Source: Flavobacteriales bacterium (GTDB lineage: Bacteria > Bacteroidota > Bacteroidia > Flavobacteriales_D > Cryomorphaceae). Taken from it: a DNA stretch of 64,000 nt. Below, one piece after another: positions 16,951-26,472 of the stretch. A program made the translations under genes and the position numbers. Location: contig JAKVAV010000005.1 in NCBI GenBank assembly GCA_022448105.1, positions 202,029-266,028 on the forward strand, in the 5' to 3' direction. The notes under the pieces are model-generated. The model ran no database searches and was not told where the DNA came from. It saw only the letters and a program-made list of their open reading frames with translations. The number at the start of each line of letters is the position of its first letter. Position 1 is the stretch's first letter.

Positions 16951-18149
16951 TTCAAATTAAGCGAGCTTATCACGAGCTTGATAAATATTGTACTAAAAGT
17001 CAATACAAGGGTTACGATCCTTATGACATTCTGCTGAGTCCATTTCCCTTTAAAAAATTAGGGAAATGGCCGCCAATTCTGGCCATACAGCTCTTCAAGA
17101 GAAATCCGATTAACCTTCGCAAAATCTTCGCCGTTCCAAAGCAGTGGAACCCAAAAGGATTGGGGCTTTTTCTAAGATCTTACAGTCTCATGCCGAAGAG
17201 CGAAGAGAATCAAAAGCGGTGTGAGTGGCTCTTTGAGAAACTTCTAGAACTTCAAACTCCAGATTATCCAGGCATGTGCTGGGGATATCCTTTTCCGTGG
17301 GCCAGTCCAGAGAAGTATCTTCCAGAATGGTCACCTACTTCGGTGGTGAGTGGATTTATTACTCAAGGTTTGGATGCATACTATCGCCAATATGGGGATG
17401 AAAGAGCGCTCGATGCGATGGAAAAGGTTTGTCAGTTTTTTTCAGAATCGCTGCATCACACTATTGAGGATGATTTCTATGCGATCAGCTACAGTACGGT
17501 AAAACCAGATTTCTGCTACAATGCCTCATTGCTAGCGGCTCAGACCTACGCGATGTGTTTTGCTCATCGAGGTCAACCCACTTTTGCAGACATAGCTAAG
17601 AGATGTTTGGAAACGGTAATTTCCCGTCAAAAGAGCGACGGGAGCTGGAACTACAGTGAAAACTTAGAAACGGGAAAGCAACGAGTGCAAATTGACTTTC
17701 ATCAAGGCTTCGTGATTGACTCGATTTTGTCCATCGCTACTTCACTCAATTATTTTCCCGCAGCCGTAGAAAAAGCTCTCCAATCTGGAATGGAGTTTTA
17801 CCGAGACCAGCAGTTTACTTCGCAAGGGAGAGCGCTTTGGCGACTTCCGGGCAACTTTCCGGCTGACATTCATCATCAGGCCCAAGGAATCATAACTAGC
17901 ACGAAATATTTTAGTTATTCAGGCAGCAGAAGAGCAGAAGACTTAGCAAAATCAGTATTAAATTATACTCTCAAAAATTTTCGTGACAAGTCGGGTTATT
18001 TCTATTACAGAAAACACAAGAATGTGACCGACCGAACGAGCTATATGCGCTGGGGAAATGCATGGATGCATCTAGCAATGAGTGAGGTTTTGAACGCCAA
18101 GAAATTGGAGGGGAAGCCTGAATTAGAACAAAAAATTTCCATTCGTTGA
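16926..18149 (+). CDS. Hypothetical alpha/alpha-toroid protein of polysaccharide locus
   Basis: 407 residues with repeated helix pairs and short Gly/Pro loops, as in six-hairpin glycosidase and prenyltransferase-like alpha/alpha toroids. Notable segments are 'MCWGYPFPWASPEKYLP', 'SPTSVVSGFI', 'RQKSDGSWNYSE' and 'RLPGNFPADIHHQAQG'; the aromatic and His-rich pieces would line the toroid centre. No signal peptide is seen, so it acts in the cytoplasm. Being wedged between a sugar oxidoreductase and a DUF354 protein, with overlaps on both sides (25 and 4 bases), suggests a concerted step on a sugar or lipid-linked glycan. The reaction is unknown. Confidence 0.65.
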   Translation: MDFSERELIQIKRAYHELDKYCTKSQYKGYDPYDILLSPFPFKKLGKWPPILAIQLFKRNPINLRKIFAVPKQWNPKGLGLFLRSYSLMPKSEENQKRCEWLFEKLLELQTPDYPGMCWGYPFPWASPEKYLPEWSPTSVVSGFITQGLDAYYRQYGDERALDAMEKVCQFFSESLHHTIEDDFYAISYSTVKPDFCYNASLLAAQTYAMCFAHRGQPTFADIAKRCLETVISRQKSDGSWNYSENLETGKQRVQIDFHQGFVIDSILSIATSLNYFPAAVEKALQSGMEFYRDQQFTSQGRALWRLPGNFPADIHHQAQGIITSTKYFSYSGSRRAEDLAKSVLNYTLKNFRDKSGYFYYRKHKNVTDRTSYMRWGNAWMHLAMSEVLNAKKLEGKPELEQKISIR

Positions 18150-19201
18150 AGCGGCTCCTCTTTTACATGGGCCATCCTGCCCACTATCACAACCTGAAAA
18201 ACTGCATCAGAATTCTTCAAGACCGTGGAGATGAAGTGCTGGTGGTGGCTCGGGGTAAAGATGTACTTTTTGATCTAATAGATTGTGAAGATTGGAATGT
18301 TGTGAAATGGCCTGCTCGATCTGTCAAGGGAGGAAAGTTTTCGCTTGCATTGAATATTCTGAAGCGCGAGTCTAAACTCTTAGCTTTAGCTAGAAAATTC
18401 CGACCGCATTTGATGGCTGGTACTGATTTGGGTATCACCCATGTTGGCAGACTTTTGGGAATCCCTTCTATTATCATAAATGAGGATGATAGCAAAGCAA
18501 TACCACTTCTAGCAAGGCTCGCTTTTCCCCACGCAACAGCGATCCTCGCGCCCAATTGTTGCGATCAGTCACCTGCTAATCATAAGAAAATAGGGTACGA
18601 AGGCTATCATGAATTGGCCTACTTGCATCCAAATTATTTTCAACCTGATAAGACTATGTTGCCTGAAAGAATGCAGTCAGCTGAGCGCTACTTCATCATC
18701 CGGTTTGCGAGCCTTCACGCTCATCACGATGAGGGTCGCAGTGGAATTGATGATGAGTTAGCAAGTCAACTCTTAGAAATTTTGACACCACACGGCGAAG
18801 TGTTTATCACCTCAGAACGCACACTTAGTTTGGGTTTGGAGTCGTATAGGCTTCCTGTTCATCCTGCTGTAATCCATCATGCAATGGCTTTTGCCGATCT
18901 GTATATTGGTGACTCTCAAACGATGGCGGCTGAAGCCGCTGTGCTGGGAGTACCGTCTATTCGCTTTAATGATTTTGTTGGAGAATTGGCCTACTTGGAT
19001 GAGTTGGAATATAAATACCAATTGACTAAAGGCATTCGTACTTCTCAATCTGACGATCTTTTGAAGATTGTCTCAGAGTGGTCGAGGGACTCTTCGTTGA
19101 AAACTCATTTTGCCAAAAAGAGAGAGGTGCTACTGGAAGCCACAATTGACGTGAGCTCTCGATGGATTGAAGTTTTTGATCAGCTCGCAGGAACCCACTA
19201 A
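18146..19201 (+). CDS. DUF354 family protein (GT-B-like)
   Basis: A 351-residue protein beginning 'KRLLFYMGHPAHYHNLKNCI', the 'HPAH-H' signature of DUF354, a family related to GT-B enzymes such as UDP-GlcNAc 2-epimerase. Other matching parts are 'HLMAGTDLGITHVGRLLGIP', 'IIINEDDSK' and, in the C-terminal domain, 'DSQTMAAEAAVLGVPSIRFN', which would bind the nucleotide sugar. It starts at TTG in a TTGA overlap with the toroid gene. It is likely a glycosyltransferase or sugar-modifying enzyme of this locus; biochemical activity in the family is poorly defined. Confidence 0.78.
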   Translation: MKRLLFYMGHPAHYHNLKNCIRILQDRGDEVLVVARGKDVLFDLIDCEDWNVVKWPARSVKGGKFSLALNILKRESKLLALARKFRPHLMAGTDLGITHVGRLLGIPSIIINEDDSKAIPLLARLAFPHATAILAPNCCDQSPANHKKIGYEGYHELAYLHPNYFQPDKTMLPERMQSAERYFIIRFASLHAHHDEGRSGIDDELASQLLEILTPHGEVFITSERTLSLGLESYRLPVHPAVIHHAMAFADLYIGDSQTMAAEAAVLGVPSIRFNDFVGELAYLDELEYKYQLTKGIRTSQSDDLLKIVSEWSRDSSLKTHFAKKREVLLEATIDVSSRWIEVFDQLAGTH

Positions 19202-19286
19202 TCTCTGTTAAAAAGTATTTGGCCAAATTTAAGTAACTGGCTTCTGTCCCATTACCTTCGAAAAGAATCAACTACAGATCCCCCTT

Positions 19287-20339
19287 ATGCTGGAAGTTGC
19301 AGATACTAAGAAAGTTGTTGAAGGAGTAGCGGGTAGCCGTTTATTAAATTTCATCGCTCCGTTACTAGAGAATAGGAATGGAAAAACTGAGGTCGTTAAG
19401 GTAACTGAACACTTTAACGTGGAGAGACATCAAGACCGCAGCCTAGACTCATTTCTAAACCTTCACCGAGTAAATGATATTCAAGGAATCAATAGGTTCT
19501 TTAGACTGGTAAATGATAAACTAAAAGTAGAAGGCCACTTTGTAGGCTGCGTTGAGACCCTAGAGCAGAGAAGAAGTAGGCTTTTTGAAAAGTTTCCCCC
19601 ATTAGTTAACCTTGCATACTACGGAGTAGATTTTGTGTTTAAGAGAATCTTCCCAAAGTTCAGATTTACCAAGAAAGTTTATTTCACGCTTACTGGTGGT
19701 CGCAATAGAGCTCTATCAAAGTCGGAAGTGTTAGGACGCCTCGTATACTGTGGTTTTGATATTGAAGAGGCTGAGGAAATAGACGGCAAACTTTACTTTA
19801 AAGTACGAAAGATTTCGGAACCACTCGCAGAAGCCGAACCAAGCACCGGGCTCCTTTTGAGAATCAAAAGAATCGGATATCGAGGTGAGCCAATTACAGT
19901 GTATAAGTTTCGCACAATGCATCCTTACGCTCAATATATACAAGCTTATGTTTTTGAGCAGAACGACCTCCAGAATGGAGGGAAGTTTGCGAACGACTTT
20001 AGAATCACCAAGTGGGGTCGATGGATGAGAAAGTTTTGGATCGACGAAATCCCGATGCTTTATAATATCCTGAGAGGTGATTTGAAGCTCGTAGGCGTAA
20101 GACCATTGAGTGAGCATTATTTAAGTCTGTATTCGGCAGAGCATAAGGTGTTGCGCGTAAAAGGCAAACCGGGTTTGATACCTCCGTTTTACGCTGATAT
20201 GCCCAGTACTCTCGATGAGATCATGGAGTCGGAGTCTCGATACATGAATGCTTACTTCCAAGATCCTTTTTCGACCGACCTCAATGTTTGCCTCAGGGCT
20301 GTTTCCAATATCCTATTGAAAAAGGCGCGTAGCCACTGA
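19287..20339 (+). CDS. Atypical bacterial sugar transferase with methyltransferase-like N-terminus
   Basis: 350 residues. The C-terminal half (from about 190) is a bacterial sugar transferase domain: 'VYKFRTM', 'NDFRITKWGRWMRKFWIDEIP', 'NILRGDLKLVGVRPL' and 'KPGLIPP'. Family members transfer the first sugar-1-phosphate to undecaprenyl phosphate. Two features are odd. The membrane hairpin normally just before this domain is missing, and the catalytic Asp-Glu/Asp-Pro pair reads Asp-Phe ('NDFR'). The N-terminal half resembles the C-terminal part of a class I methyltransferase without its SAM-binding motif. It may therefore be a variant or non-catalytic version. Wzi follows after 1 base. Confidence 0.75.
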   Translation: MLEVADTKKVVEGVAGSRLLNFIAPLLENRNGKTEVVKVTEHFNVERHQDRSLDSFLNLHRVNDIQGINRFFRLVNDKLKVEGHFVGCVETLEQRRSRLFEKFPPLVNLAYYGVDFVFKRIFPKFRFTKKVYFTLTGGRNRALSKSEVLGRLVYCGFDIEEAEEIDGKLYFKVRKISEPLAEAEPSTGLLLRIKRIGYRGEPITVYKFRTMHPYAQYIQAYVFEQNDLQNGGKFANDFRITKWGRWMRKFWIDEIPMLYNILRGDLKLVGVRPLSEHYLSLYSAEHKVLRVKGKPGLIPPFYADMPSTLDEIMESESRYMNAYFQDPFSTDLNVCLRAVSNILLKKARSH

Positions 20340-20340
20340 C

Positions 20341-21939
20341 GTGAGAAAAATCATATGGCTCCTTTCTCTACTTTCTTTTCAGTGTCTTTCTGGCCAGACT
20401 ATTTATGAGCCAAATGGTAATTCAGTGTATCGGTATATTGATGAAATGGCCGCAGCCGGCTATATTTCGGTCAATACCTTTGCTAGGCCTTTCTCCAGAA
20501 AGCAAATTGCAAATTGGCTAGTCGAAGTAGATTCTGCTCGCAGTGAACTCACAACTCGACAGGCCAATCAGCTCGATTTTTTTTTAAGAGATTACGGCAA
20601 AGAGCTTTGGGTTGGAAAGGATTGGGATAGAAGGATGGATCTGTTCTTTTACAGTGATTCTGTATTCGAATTAACCGTTAATCCAATTATTGGAGGTTCC
20701 GTCACACTGAATGAAAACGGTTCCCGCGTTTGGAGGAGAATTGGAGGAGAATTTTTTGCTTCTGCCAATGGGTTTGGGTTCTACGGTTCTTTGAGAGATA
20801 ACAATGTCACCGAAGTTTTATCCACTCCTCAGTATCTTACTATAAAACAGGGAGAAAACTTCAAGTCTATTTCAGAGGAAAATAGAAGTGATTTTAACGA
20901 AGCGATTGGCGGGATTTCCTACCAGTGGAATTGGGGCGATGTTGCCCTAATGAAGGATAGACTCATTTGGGGAAATGCGGTAAGGCATGCCAATATTTTT
21001 TCAGGGAAAGCACCTTCATATGCAATGCTCAACTATCGACTTTATCCAGTTGAATGGTTAGAGTTTCAGTACATCCATGGTTGGCTGGTTTCCGAAGAGC
21101 TTGACAGTGCCAGGACTTATCTCTCTCCAAATGGGAATCGACGGATCTATATGAATAAAAATATTGCTGCCAACTATTTGACCATTAAGTCAAAGTGGAA
21201 GGTTGATTTCACTTTTGGGAACTCCATTATCTACAGCGATAATGGAATTAATCCGGTATACTTCATTCCATTTATGTTTTTTAAATCTGTTGATCATACC
21301 TACTCAGGAACTGGTAGCAATGAACTCGGACAAAACGCTCAGCTTTTCGTGGATATCAGTGCAAGAGTAATCAAGAACGTACATCTCTATGCATCACTTT
21401 TCGTTGATGAAGTGAGTCTCAGCAATTTTTGGGATAGCGACCAGCAAACCAATATCATGAGCTTGAAATTGGGTGGGACTTGGTTTAATGCTCTGTCTGA
21501 CCTTCACTTAAGTGCAGAGTATACTAGAACTCACCCTTGGACTTATCGCCACCAAATTGAATCGACCACTTTTGCTTCGAATCAGTACAATTTGGGTCAT
21601 TATCTCGGGGAGAATGCGGATGAATTTTATGGATCAATTGAGTACGTTCCACTTAAGAACTTGAGGCTTAAAGCTGGAGCATGGTACGCCAGAAAAGGTG
21701 AGCCCCATATTTATCAGATCATCAATGGAAATGCTAATGTTACTGGCCTTCAATTCATGGAGAAGGTAGATTGGAGTCAGCTAGGATTTAACTTTAGTGC
21801 TCAGTGGGAAGTACTAAATGGCGCTGTGGTTTTTCTTGAACTTTTGTACCAAAATTCGGAAGGCAACGAAGTTTACACTCCTGAGTTTTTAAGTGGAGAA
21901 ATCATCTCTGCCGAAGGGGGATTCAGAATAGGATTATAA
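20341..21939 (+). CDS. Wzi-like capsule assembly outer-membrane protein
   Basis: 532 residues with a signal peptide ending near 'CLSGQ'. The N-terminal segment 'YRYIDEMAAAGYISVNTFARPFSRKQIANWL' has the helical, Arg-rich form of the Wzi family, followed by a long series of alternating hydrophobic strands ending 'AEGGFRIGL', as expected for an outer-membrane beta-barrel. Wzi proteins hold capsular polysaccharide at the cell surface. The start is GTG, one base after the sugar transferase stop, so it closes the polysaccharide operon. It suggests that the glycan made here is capsule-like and surface attached. Confidence 0.78.
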   Translation: MRKIIWLLSLLSFQCLSGQTIYEPNGNSVYRYIDEMAAAGYISVNTFARPFSRKQIANWLVEVDSARSELTTRQANQLDFFLRDYGKELWVGKDWDRRMDLFFYSDSVFELTVNPIIGGSVTLNENGSRVWRRIGGEFFASANGFGFYGSLRDNNVTEVLSTPQYLTIKQGENFKSISEENRSDFNEAIGGISYQWNWGDVALMKDRLIWGNAVRHANIFSGKAPSYAMLNYRLYPVEWLEFQYIHGWLVSEELDSARTYLSPNGNRRIYMNKNIAANYLTIKSKWKVDFTFGNSIIYSDNGINPVYFIPFMFFKSVDHTYSGTGSNELGQNAQLFVDISARVIKNVHLYASLFVDEVSLSNFWDSDQQTNIMSLKLGGTWFNALSDLHLSAEYTRTHPWTYRHQIESTTFASNQYNLGHYLGENADEFYGSIEYVPLKNLRLKAGAWYARKGEPHIYQIINGNANVTGLQFMEKVDWSQLGFNFSAQWEVLNGAVVFLELLYQNSEGNEVYTPEFLSGEIISAEGGFRIGL

Positions 21940-21948
21940 AACAGACTA

Positions 21949-23130
21949 TTACTTCGGAGAAGTTGGGGATATTCCAGGTTGTTGAGCAGGAGGAGTTCCT
22001 TCTCCGCCGTCAAGCAGATATTGCATTTCAAAAAGCTTCAGCTGCAGCTCAAACATCTTCATTTTGATATCATTAAGTTGCTCGTCAGATTGGTCTGGAG
22101 TTATTGGATTAGATTGTCTGGACTCTAAAGGGGCAGGAAGCGCCACATCATTCGGCTGAACGTCTTCCTTTTTTGAACCGAAAAGACTCCACTTTTTGTC
22201 TTTTGGTTCTTTCTTTGGTTTCTTTTTCTTTTTTGGATAGTCCTCTTTGTAGCGATTAAAATTATACCGAAGTCCAACACCCCAATAGGAGTATTTGTCA
22301 TTTGCAGAAAATTCGCGATCCCAAGAGTCCAATCTATCGGTCATCAAATTGTTGAGCACATAACTCAGCGTCAGGTCAGTCTTGTGGTTGACTCGATAAC
22401 CTGCAGTAAACCCGATTGGAATGTTTAATGCTGTCGCTGGAGAATCTTTGCCCTCGAGCACGTATCTCTGAGTTGGGGGATTATCGTCAACTACGGTATA
22501 TCCTACAAAATCTCTTATTTCTCCTTGCTGTGTTCCAACTGGTCTCCAAGTTGAGATAGCTCTAAAGAAAGTCAGTCCAATTCCTACTTCAGCGTTCAAA
22601 TAAAACTTGTAAGAATCAAGGTCACTACTTCCGAAAAGTTGATTGAGGACATCAAAGCTCGCTTTAAGATTCACTGTTGAATACTCTGACTCAAAGTCGA
22701 GAGGTAGGCTTTCTTTTCCGATAAGCCTGCCCCCGCCAAGTGTACCTTTTTCGAAATCTAATTTGGCCCCAATTCCGATGTCGAATTTTTTCTCGGCATA
22801 AACTCTCCAACCAAATTGATAGTAGTTTCCGAAGTCTTCAAATGGGGCAAAGATGTCATAATCAGCCAGACTTCCGTGAAAAAGAGCTAAACCTCCGCTT
22901 ACACCTATTGAGAAGCCATTAAATAACTTGATCATTTGTTCATCTTCCTCAGCATCAAGGAGTAGGGATTTCTTTTTCTGTTGTATGCGATAAGCAACTA
23001 CCCAAGGGTCGCTATTTCCTAACCCTTCTCCGACAACAATAAATGGGAGGAAGAGCGTGATTAAGAGGAGAGACTTTTTCACAGTTTCAAAACTGGGGTT
23101 TTTGATTGAATCTACAATGGGAATCTTCAT
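21949..23130 (-). CDS. Outer-membrane beta-barrel protein with charged C-terminal tail
   Basis: 393 residues. A hydrophobic stretch at about 19-35 ('SLLLITLFLPFIVVGEG') is the signal peptide, preceded by a longer N-terminus than usual, so a later start is possible. The middle is a porin-like series of beta-strands ('FSIGVSGGLALFHGSL', 'YSYWGVGLRYNFNRY'). After residue 295 comes a very basic Lys/Pro segment, then a Gln/Leu-rich helix and a Pro-rich end. It resembles DUF6089-type Bacteroidota outer-membrane proteins up to the tail. It converges on wzi with an 8-base gap. Function unknown. Confidence 0.65.
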   Translation of the reverse strand: MKIPIVDSIKNPSFETVKKSLLLITLFLPFIVVGEGLGNSDPWVVAYRIQQKKKSLLLDAEEDEQMIKLFNGFSIGVSGGLALFHGSLADYDIFAPFEDFGNYYQFGWRVYAEKKFDIGIGAKLDFEKGTLGGGRLIGKESLPLDFESEYSTVNLKASFDVLNQLFGSSDLDSYKFYLNAEVGIGLTFFRAISTWRPVGTQQGEIRDFVGYTVVDDNPPTQRYVLEGKDSPATALNIPIGFTAGYRVNHKTDLTLSYVLNNLMTDRLDSWDREFSANDKYSYWGVGLRYNFNRYKEDYPKKKKKPKKEPKDKKWSLFGSKKEDVQPNDVALPAPLESRQSNPITPDQSDEQLNDIKMKMFELQLKLFEMQYLLDGGEGTPPAQQPGISPTSPK

Positions 23131-23222
23131 GAATTGTTACACAATCTATGTTGATAACCGTGCTGAATTCTAAGTGGATAGTTCTATTTTAGGCCCTAAA
23201 CTTGTAAAATAAACTAGTTTTG

Positions 23223-24359
23223 ATGAAAGCCTTCGTTTTGATCCTGTTTTTTGGATTTTCTGCATTTCTGCTGAACGGGCAAGATTTGATCGAAAGAAAT
23301 TATTTTAGTAACGCAAAGGCAAAGAATGCAGCAATAGCAGCTGCAAGGTATGCAGAAGAGGGTTATTACTACACTAAGTTTACTACCTTTCTAAGTTCTG
23401 TAGACAGCTCTAGAATTTTTGCAGATACTGCGCTTTTTTTTATGAAGCGCTCTTTAATGCTCACCGACACCTCGCTATTCCATGCGCCGAAAACGAATTT
23501 ACGGGCATTAAACCTCCTTTATGAAGGGAAAGGAAAATTACTCATGGCAGATTCGGTAATGAGGGAGTTCTATCCAATGGTCGATATTTCTTCGCATCAT
23601 TATTTTGGAAATGAGACCTCGCTTCACTTGAGTAATGCAGTAATGGACATATTTAATGCTTCACTTCTGCTAAAATCTCAGCCTCCTAAGGAAATACCAA
23701 AGATTGAGAAATACGAAGTGTTGCCATTTGAAGATGAATTGGTTCGGCTTGAAGCCGACGAGGCTTCTTTTCAGCAGGCCGCAAATAGCTACGAGGAGGA
23801 AATTGCGCTGTACGAAGAAATGTATAAAGAGCTGAAAAGCCAAGCAAAGAAGTCTAACAAAAAGCATATTACGTCTTCCATAAAGGAATCCATTGAGCAG
23901 GTAAAAATTCAAATTGATAAGTCTGTTTCAGACCTTGAAGACGCATCGTTTAGAATACAAGAGATTCGCGAATTGCTGGCGAGTAAGTACTTAGAAGATG
24001 TTGCTGATGCAGAGCAACCGGAGCACCTGTCCCAGTTTGCAAAAGCGAAGGATGGGGATGTGATTATGGACGAGGAAGTTCCTGAAGGTTTGGTGTATAA
24101 AGTTCAACTAGGATATTTTCCTGAAGATGTCGACAAGAATAATTTTGAAGGGCTTTTTCCAGTGAGCGGCGAAACTGTAAAAGACGGATTGGTGCGTTTT
24201 TATGCAGGCTTGTTTTTTAGTTATGAAAAAGCGAGAGAAGGGAACGCTTACATCCAGGAAAATGCAATTCCTGGCTCCTTTGTTGTTCCATTTTACAATG
24301 GTGAAAAAATTAGTATGAGTCGCGCTGTCGAGATCGAAAGGGCACGCGGCAGGGAATGA
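23223..24359 (+). CDS. Hypothetical secreted protein with coiled coil and SPOR-like C-terminus
   Basis: 378 residues. A signal peptide ends at about 'LLNGQ'. The centre (about 175-255) is strongly helical and charged, probably coiled coil. The last 90 residues ('GLVYKVQLGYFPEDV', 'VRFYAGLFFSYEKAREG') have the strand-helix spacing and the 'YKVQLGYF' opening of SPOR-like peptidoglycan-binding domains, so an envelope or cell-wall role is plausible. The ATG at 23223 is preferred to a TTG three bases earlier. Its stop abuts the ppk1 stop with no gap. The full domain order is not recognised as a known family. Confidence 0.62.
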   Translation: MKAFVLILFFGFSAFLLNGQDLIERNYFSNAKAKNAAIAAARYAEEGYYYTKFTTFLSSVDSSRIFADTALFFMKRSLMLTDTSLFHAPKTNLRALNLLYEGKGKLLMADSVMREFYPMVDISSHHYFGNETSLHLSNAVMDIFNASLLLKSQPPKEIPKIEKYEVLPFEDELVRLEADEASFQQAANSYEEEIALYEEMYKELKSQAKKSNKKHITSSIKESIEQVKIQIDKSVSDLEDASFRIQEIRELLASKYLEDVADAEQPEHLSQFAKAKDGDVIMDEEVPEGLVYKVQLGYFPEDVDKNNFEGLFPVSGETVKDGLVRFYAGLFFSYEKAREGNAYIQENAIPGSFVVPFYNGEKISMSRAVEIERARGRE

Positions 24360-26462
24360 TTAAGCCGATTCGAATTTCTTCTTGATTTCCGTCTGCTGTT
24401 TTTTGATAAGCTTGTATATGTCCATTTGGGCTCTTACTTTAGGCTGACCCTCTTCACGAGCTACATATTCGTTTGGTTGATTCTTTTCTACAATCCTAGC
24501 TTTTACGTTATCCTGCCATTGCAGCTCCATAAAATCCCGAATTTCTTTTCGAACGATTTCATCATAAATGGCCACGCTTACCTCTACTCGGAAGTCGAGG
24601 TTTCTCTCCATCCAATCAGCTGAACTGATAAAAATTTCTTCTTTTCCATTGTTTGCGAAAATGAACACTCTTGAATGCTCCAAATAGCGACCGATTATGC
24701 TGTGTATCTCAATGTTTTCGCTTAGGCCTTTTATTCCAGGCATAAGGGAGCAGATACCTCTCACTAGAAGCCTGATTTTAACTCCTGCCATGCTGGCCTG
24801 ATAGAGTTTGCGAATCAACGTTTCGTCAACCAAGCTGTTCATTTTAATAAAAGCATAGGCCTCCTTACCTTCTTTGGCATTCTTAATCTCACGATTAAGC
24901 TTCATTATGTAATTTCTTCTCATCGCAGCAGGAGCAACGAGGAGGTGCTTAAACCTGAAATTTAAATACGGTTTCTCGATGAACGCAAATACCTTGTCCA
25001 CTTCTTCGCAAATCTCTTGGTGGGTGGTGAACAGCGCAATATCGCTGTATATCTTTGAAGTACTTTCATTGAAGTTTCCAGTGGAAATGACCGCTTGTTG
25101 ATTTTCTTTTCCTTTAATGACCTGTGTAACTACCGCTAGCTTACAATGAATCTTCATGTCCTGAATACCGAAAATGACCTTTACTCCCGCATCTTGGAGA
25201 ACTTTACTCCATTCGAGGTTGGCCTCTTCGTCAAATCGGGCTTTCAGCTCTACTACTGCAGTAACCTGCTTTCCGTTTTTGGCAGCACTTACCAATGCAT
25301 TGATCACCCGCGACCTTTTTGCTACCCGATAGAGCGATACTTTAATTTCTTTGACCTTCGGATGAATGGCTGCTTCACGCAAAAAATGAACAAAACCTCT
25401 AAAATGCTGGTAAGGGTAATGAAGAATGATATCGTTTTTGTCGACAGCTGATAGAATGCTTCCTTCCTTTTGCATTAAGTAGTGGTCGCTTCCATTTATT
25501 TTTTCCCATTCCAGTTCGGAGCTTCCCACATTCGGAAACTTCATAAAATCCTTGGAATTATGGTAACGTCCTCCTGGAATGATATTGTCATCCTCGTCCA
25601 CACCAAGTTCGTCACATAGATACCTCAGTAAATCCATTGGCATATCTGAATCATATATAAAACGAACTGGCTGCCCTTTGGTGCGACGCTTCACGCCCTT
25701 TTTCATTTTCTCGTAAAAACCTTGAGATACATCGTCATCCAGATCCAGTTCGGCATCACGAGTAAATTTTATAGTGTAAGCTTCTAAAGATCGGTATTCG
25801 AAAATTCCGAAAATATCGTTGAGGTTGAATCGGATTACATCATCCAAAAACATGATGAACTTTTTGCCATTGGCTTCGGGTAAAACTACAAAGCGAGGAG
25901 TGAGATCTGAAGGAACTTCTATTAAAGCATATTGCTTTGAAGTACCCGGCTTATTCTTCTTGGGTGTGGTCATTTTTACTGCCAAGAAGATCGACTTGTC
26001 TCTGAGGTAAGGGAACTCATCCAAGTTTTTCAGCATGATGGGTACAAGAAGCGGCGATACCTTAGCTCTGTAGTAATTTTCTACAAATCCTTCTTGTTCT
26101 TGGTTGAGTTCGTTCTCCTTTACGATTTCAATGTTGTGGGTTTTGAGCTCATCGAGGATCTTGCGATAAATTACAGCAAACTGCTCTTTTTGCCGAACCA
26201 CTTCATCTTGAATTTCTTCCAGCACTTGTGCAGCTGTCTTGTCTCCAATAAGTTCTTTCTTTTTGCTGATGGACTCGATACGTTTTATTGTTGCCACGCG
26301 CACTCGGAAGAATTCATCTAGATTGTTGGAGAATATCCCTAAAAACCTGAGCCGCTCTATGAGCGGAACAGAATCGTCTTGCGATTCTTGAAGTACTCGA
26401 TGATTAAATGATAACCAACTCAACTCACGATTGATCGTTCGGTTTTTAAGACTAATTGACAT
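24360..26462 (-). CDS. ppk1: Polyphosphate kinase 1
   Basis: A 700-residue PPK1, which reversibly builds inorganic polyphosphate from ATP. The N-terminal domain starts 'NRELSWLSFNHRVLQES'; the first catalytic domain holds the phospho-accepting His in 'KIHCKLAVV' and the second His in 'EHSRVFIF'. 'STGNFNESTSKIYSD' and 'SSADWMERNLDFRVEV' are typical phospholipase-D-like segments. Length is normal. It starts 10 bases after the phosphodiesterase gene, making a response regulator-GDPD-ppk1 operon, which fits a link to phosphate metabolism. The exopolyphosphatase gene lies separately at 54381. Confidence 0.95.
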   Translation of the reverse strand: MSISLKNRTINRELSWLSFNHRVLQESQDDSVPLIERLRFLGIFSNNLDEFFRVRVATIKRIESISKKKELIGDKTAAQVLEEIQDEVVRQKEQFAVIYRKILDELKTHNIEIVKENELNQEQEGFVENYYRAKVSPLLVPIMLKNLDEFPYLRDKSIFLAVKMTTPKKNKPGTSKQYALIEVPSDLTPRFVVLPEANGKKFIMFLDDVIRFNLNDIFGIFEYRSLEAYTIKFTRDAELDLDDDVSQGFYEKMKKGVKRRTKGQPVRFIYDSDMPMDLLRYLCDELGVDEDDNIIPGGRYHNSKDFMKFPNVGSSELEWEKINGSDHYLMQKEGSILSAVDKNDIILHYPYQHFRGFVHFLREAAIHPKVKEIKVSLYRVAKRSRVINALVSAAKNGKQVTAVVELKARFDEEANLEWSKVLQDAGVKVIFGIQDMKIHCKLAVVTQVIKGKENQQAVISTGNFNESTSKIYSDIALFTTHQEICEEVDKVFAFIEKPYLNFRFKHLLVAPAAMRRNYIMKLNREIKNAKEGKEAYAFIKMNSLVDETLIRKLYQASMAGVKIRLLVRGICSLMPGIKGLSENIEIHSIIGRYLEHSRVFIFANNGKEEIFISSADWMERNLDFRVEVSVAIYDEIVRKEIRDFMELQWQDNVKARIVEKNQPNEYVAREEGQPKVRAQMDIYKLIKKQQTEIKKKFESA

Positions 26463-26472
26463 TCGTTAAAAT

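Noticed and set aside
23215..23222. TAGTTTTG as promoter of the SPOR-like gene
   Set aside because: It ends directly at the ATG of 23223, so transcription would begin inside the gene. Treated as chance.
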